Below are positions 37,824 to 40,439 of a stretch of 40,439 nt of DNA, piece after piece. The stretch spans positions 1 through 40,439 of the forward strand of contig CACWIG010000012.1 in NCBI GenBank assembly GCA_902760955.1, given 5' to 3'. Position 1 is the first letter of the stretch; each line of letters begins with the position of its first letter. The notes under the pieces are model-generated. The model made no database searches and was not told the DNA's origin. It saw only the letters and a program-made list of their open reading frames with translations. The position numbers were made by a program, and so were the translations under genes. The stretch is from an uncultured Ruminococcus sp. GTDB taxonomy: Bacteria > Bacillota > Clostridia > Monoglobales > Monoglobaceae.

Positions 37824-38673
37824 TTCAAATTATATTTTCAGGATTTGATTACTACCCCCATATTAAAATTTATTATACAGTAATCAAAGAAAAGGTCGAA
37901 ATGATGCCAATGCGACAGCAAGTTTGAAAATAAAAAACTTGCAGTAAGGTAGTTACACCACCCCGAAAATTTAATTCTCTATTACGCCAACGCCACAGGG
38001 AGTGTTACACCTTAAAATCGATTTTGAGTGATTATATCGAATAGATATATCCGTGTTTGAAAACAAAACATATTCGGAAAAGGGTTTACCCCTTCCGAAA
38101 AGATACACCTCTCAAACACGGCATATATATCGGGATTAAAACGATATATCTGCGTTTGACCAAGGGTTAAGACGGGGTGTTAAGCATAAAACTATTCAGG
38201 ATAAGGTAGTTACACCACCCTGAAAAGTTAGCCTCTCGTACCAAGGGTATAAGCCCTATGATAAGCCCTTAAAACCGATTTGAGCGTCGGTCGCAACAGA
38301 AGTGTCGTAGATATTGGAAAGTAAAAAACACGGCAAGGGAAATACGCCCCTGAAAAGAAACAACCGTTGCTCCCGACAGAAATACCGTAAGGAACAAAAA
38401 ATAATAAAAATAGCACTGCGAAAATGATAAAGCCCCCAAACTGAAATGACACCAAATTGAACGAAAAGTAGACAAAATAAAATGAAGCAGGAAAAAGCAC
38501 TGGTGCATTTTCGATGCCCCAGTGCGGTCAACACCGACCGGCAGAGCCGTTCGGGGTGGTGCTTTGAAAAACGATTTGGTGATAATTCGGGTGCTATGCA
38601 CCAATAAACGCAGTGTTTAAGCAATAATTTCAGGTGAACCATAGTGTGCACCACCAAAAAGGAGGATTTTTCA
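37824..38673. other. Gene-free structured tract of the mobile region
   Basis: About 850 bases lack any frame with a ribosome site. They are filled with hairpins and about four diverged repeats with a period near 130 bases. Conserved pieces include TAAGGTAGTTACACCACCC (37945 and 38202), a TGAAAAG-like tail after each hairpin, and TTAAAA(T/C)CGATTT. Perfect stems include CCGTGTTTGA/TCAAACACGG (38051-38121), ATATATCG/CGATATAT (38125-38149) and CACTGG/CCAGTG (38498-38524). A structured RNA, transfer origin, replication origin or partition site are all possible. Confidence 0.6.
37945..38226. repeat. Direct repeat TAAGGTAGTTACACCACCC
   Basis: Copies at 37945-37969 and 38202-38226 agree in 24 of 25 bases (TAAGGTAGTTACACCACCC then CGAAAA or TGAAAA). 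Weaker versions of the same unit lie at 38073-38100 and 38331-38357. Confidence 0.8.
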
Positions 38674-39108
38674 ATGAATAAACAAAAAGACAGCAAACAC
38701 ATTAGCTTATGGATTCCAAACAGCCTGTACAAAGAATGTAATATCTATCAAATAAGGCATGGAATTAAAACTCGCAGCGAATATGTTAAAAATGCGTTGG
38801 AATTCTATAATGCTTATTTAGCCAGAGAAGACTCAACAGATTATATTAACAAACAAATTCTTAATCGCATGGAAGAAATGTTGGATAGTCTTGAAAACAG
38901 AATCGGCAGACAGATGTTCAAATTAATAGTTGAATCTGCAAAAATATGCAGAATATTATTTGACGGACTTGAACTCGATATGGATGACTTTGATGAGCTG
39001 CATGAAAGATGTGTTAAAGAAGCAAAACATCTCAACGGAGCGATTACATTTCCGTCATCAATGAGAGGAAAAAAACTCGCAGAATTAGGTTGTGTAAAGT
39101 TAAAATGA
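38674..39108 (+). CDS. Ribbon-helix-helix DNA-binding protein
   Basis: This 144-residue protein has an N-terminal ribbon-helix-helix (about 7-48; HISLWIPNSLYKECNIYQ then TRSEYVKNALEFYNAYL), like CopG/Arc and MobC-type relaxosome proteins. A helical, acidic C-terminal part (about 60-130) with no motif I recognise follows. AAGGAGG lies 8 bases before the ATG at 38674; the in-frame extension upstream is rejected. It sits directly after the hairpin tract, which could be its binding site, as in plasmid mobilisation or partition systems. Confidence 0.65.
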   Translation: MNKQKDSKHISLWIPNSLYKECNIYQIRHGIKTRSEYVKNALEFYNAYLAREDSTDYINKQILNRMEEMLDSLENRIGRQMFKLIVESAKICRILFDGLELDMDDFDELHERCVKEAKHLNGAITFPSSMRGKKLAELGCVKLK

Positions 39109-39136
39109 AAGAATGGCATAACAATTTCAAAAAATA

Positions 39137-39286
39137 TCTTCGATTTTCGCCGAAAAGCTCATAAATGCTCGACTGCGATTTGTCAATCGACTGCGATTTG
39201 TCAAGGGTAAAAATGAACGTGCTGACGCACGCCCTATGACAAATCACAGTGCGACCATTTGAATATTGATTAGGCGAAAATCAAGA
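39137..39286. repeat. Inverted and tandem repeats between the RHH gene and the transposase
   Basis: Outer arms TCTTCGATTTTCGCC (39137-39151) and GGCGAAAATCAAGA (39273-39286) are near-complementary. Between them TCGACTGCGATTTGTCAA is repeated twice in tandem (39169-39204), and a near-complement, TGACAAATCACAGTGCGA, lies at 39237-39254. The right arm overlaps the transposase stop codon. Confidence 0.75.
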
Positions 39287-40330
39287 TACGAGTAACAAAG
39301 AATTTTGTTGTCGTTCAGTGTATTTTAAACCGGCAACCCGAGCAGGTGTAAGGTTAGAGAGTGAGCTATGAGGTCTGATGAAGTTGTAGAAGAACACAAA
39401 CATCATAATCATAGAATTGGCACTTTCAAAGGAATTAAAGCCGTATCTGGTCTTGTACCAATATTTAAACTGCTTGTTAAAGGCTTCAATAACATTGTTA
39501 GAGATGTCATCCCTAAAACTTGCAACTCTGATGTGTTTAACACCGAATATTGATTTGGTAGGTACTTTGTAAGCTGAATAACGGTCAGTAACAATAGCAT
39601 TAGGCTTACCGTATTGCTTTACACTATCAAACAAGCTAAAGGCTTGTGGAGAATCTCTGTGAGGCGATAGGTGGAATCCTAAAACAAACCTTGTTTCACT
39701 ATCAATGATAAACCAAATGTAATATTTTTCACCTAATATTTTGACAACAGTTTCATCAGCGTGCCATTCATCAGAGTCAAAATTCATAGCAGGCATAAGA
39801 GTAAGCATTTTAGAGTGAAATATTGGTGCGAACTTTTTACACCAATCGCTGATAGTAACGTGAGAGACTTTAATGTTGTACAAAATATTAAGCATTAAAG
39901 CAATCTTGCGAAAAGATGTACCGCCTATGTAAAACATAGTTAAAGCAGTAATTACAAGATGTATGCTATGGCGCATACGTTTGAAATTATCTTTACCAAT
40001 GATGTTGGACATAGATGGCGGCAGCTTCACAGTAGGTTTCGCTTGAAAGAAAGAATGATTGCATTTTTTATCAGAGCAACGATAATTTGAATAATCGTCA
40101 TAATCGTGATGAAGAAATGCAGACTTGCCGCAGATGGGGCAAGAAGGATATTTTCTTTTTTCAAGTGGAAGTGGTTTTGCACCTTTAGAACCACTTGAAA
40201 CAAAATCAGGTGCAAACTGATGTTTACATTTACGGCATTGGTATTTTTGATTGCCGAATTTATCTTTGCCGTATTTATAAAATGAATGAGAGTTGCACTT
40301 TGGGCAACAAATTGGTATAATATTATCCAT
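39281..40330 (-). CDS. DDE transposase with zinc ribbons (IS6/IS240-like)
   Basis: This transposase of about 349 residues has an N-terminal zinc ribbon (CPKC ... CRKC), a second Cys cluster (CPIC ... CSDKKC) and a DDE catalytic domain. Counted from the most upstream in-frame ATG (40423), the triad is Asp223 (WHADET), Asp280 (VTDRYSAY) and Glu313 (NVIEAFNKQF), followed by FYNFIRPHSSL, close to the IS6/IS240 group. I set the start at 40330 because a promoter (40388-40416) lies downstream of the ATG at 40423, which therefore cannot be the start of that transcript. The frame looks intact. The right end of the insertion sequence may lie beyond the window. Confidence 0.8.
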   Translation of the reverse strand: MDNIIPICCPKCNSHSFYKYGKDKFGNQKYQCRKCKHQFAPDFVSSGSKGAKPLPLEKRKYPSCPICGKSAFLHHDYDDYSNYRCSDKKCNHSFFQAKPTVKLPPSMSNIIGKDNFKRMRHSIHLVITALTMFYIGGTSFRKIALMLNILYNIKVSHVTISDWCKKFAPIFHSKMLTLMPAMNFDSDEWHADETVVKILGEKYYIWFIIDSETRFVLGFHLSPHRDSPQAFSLFDSVKQYGKPNAIVTDRYSAYKVPTKSIFGVKHIRVASFRDDISNNVIEAFNKQFKYWYKTRYGFNSFESANSMIMMFVFFYNFIRPHSSLSNLTPARVAGLKYTERQQNSLLLVS

Positions 40331-40387
40331 GAGATCTTGTATTCCTTTCTCGAAATTTCGGGAGGTATAGGTTTTAGGGGTAAAACC

Positions 40388-40416
40388 ATTATACCATAAG
40401 GAGTTCAAGGTCTCAA
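40388..40416 (-). promoter_or_regulatory. Promoter of the transposase gene
   Basis: On the minus strand TTGAGA (40411-40416) and TATAAT (40388-40393) are 17 bases apart. Its position decides between start codons for the transposase. Confidence 0.65.
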
Positions 40417-40439
40417 TTTTCATTTAACTTAACAAAACG

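Noticed and set aside
38228..38732. Three overlapping minus-strand frames of 90-158 codons
   Set aside because: They lie within the hairpin tract, lack ribosome sites, are hydrophobic or low-quality translations, and extend into the real RHH gene on the other strand.
40331..40423. N-terminal extension of the transposase
   Set aside because: A 17-base-spaced promoter lies downstream of that ATG, and no ribosome site precedes it.

Overview
The window looks like a chromosomal segment of an anaerobic, endospore-forming member of the Clostridia (low to moderate GC, strong GGAGG-type ribosome binding sites). Sporulation genes (a SpoIVFB protease, a GerW/YtfJ-like protein), ScpA/ScpB, a sodium-pumping biotin decarboxylase operon and a flavodiiron protein with rubredoxin all point that way. 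The exact genus cannot be read from the sequence.

Layout. 0-4 kb: a SpoIVFA-like/SpoIVFB pair (minus strand), divergent from a two-gene radical-SAM pair (TIGR03960/TIGR03936 type). 4-5.4 kb: a repeat-rich intergenic block with many small palindromes, a 51-codon orphan gene and a palindromic leader that ends in a terminator. 5.4-15.5 kb (plus strand): a P-type calcium ATPase, a D,D-carboxypeptidase, a pseudouridine synthase, then a five-gene operon. This operon holds a methylmalonyl-CoA-type carboxyltransferase, a delta subunit, a biotin carrier, the membrane Na+ pump subunit and an OadA-type carboxyltransferase without its own biotin domain. 15.5-16.9 kb (minus): a phage-type lysis cassette (XhlA-like protein, holin, amidase) with no other phage genes. 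16.9-17.4 kb: a second repeat block. 17.4-21.7 kb (minus): a MarR regulator with a heterodimeric ABC exporter. 21.8-24.6 kb (minus): Lrp/AsnC plus aminotransferase, then ApbE. 24.8-26 kb: an MFS transporter. 26-29.4 kb (minus): the M50 protease - scpA - scpB - DUF2953 - gerW cluster. 29.4-29.8 kb: a third repeat block. 29.8-31.1 kb: lysA (minus). 31.3-36 kb (plus): a flavodiiron protein with flavin reductase and rubredoxin domains, then a three-gene ABC importer of the TrpXYZ type. 36-36.4 kb: tRNA-Pro (minus) and tRNA-Tyr (plus).

From about 36.4 kb to the window end the content changes to accessory DNA. It has two overlapping helix-turn-helix genes that resemble plasmid/ICE replication proteins, an ~800-bp gene-free tract built from about four diverged ~130-bp hairpin units, a ribbon-helix-helix gene, and a DDE transposase. 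This is probably part of an integrated plasmid-like or conjugative element next to tRNA-Tyr.

Three points stand out. First, the three chromosomal intergenic blocks share families of short palindromes: several GTAGGG-headed types, an ~80-bp element present twice with a compensatory stem change, and an ~86-bp element present as inverted copies around a 12-kb segment. Second, the decarboxylase operon combines both carboxyltransferase types with one carrier and one Na+ pump. Third, the mobile region has a rep-like gene with an attenuator-like leader followed by the repeated structured tract. No CRISPR array or rRNA was seen.
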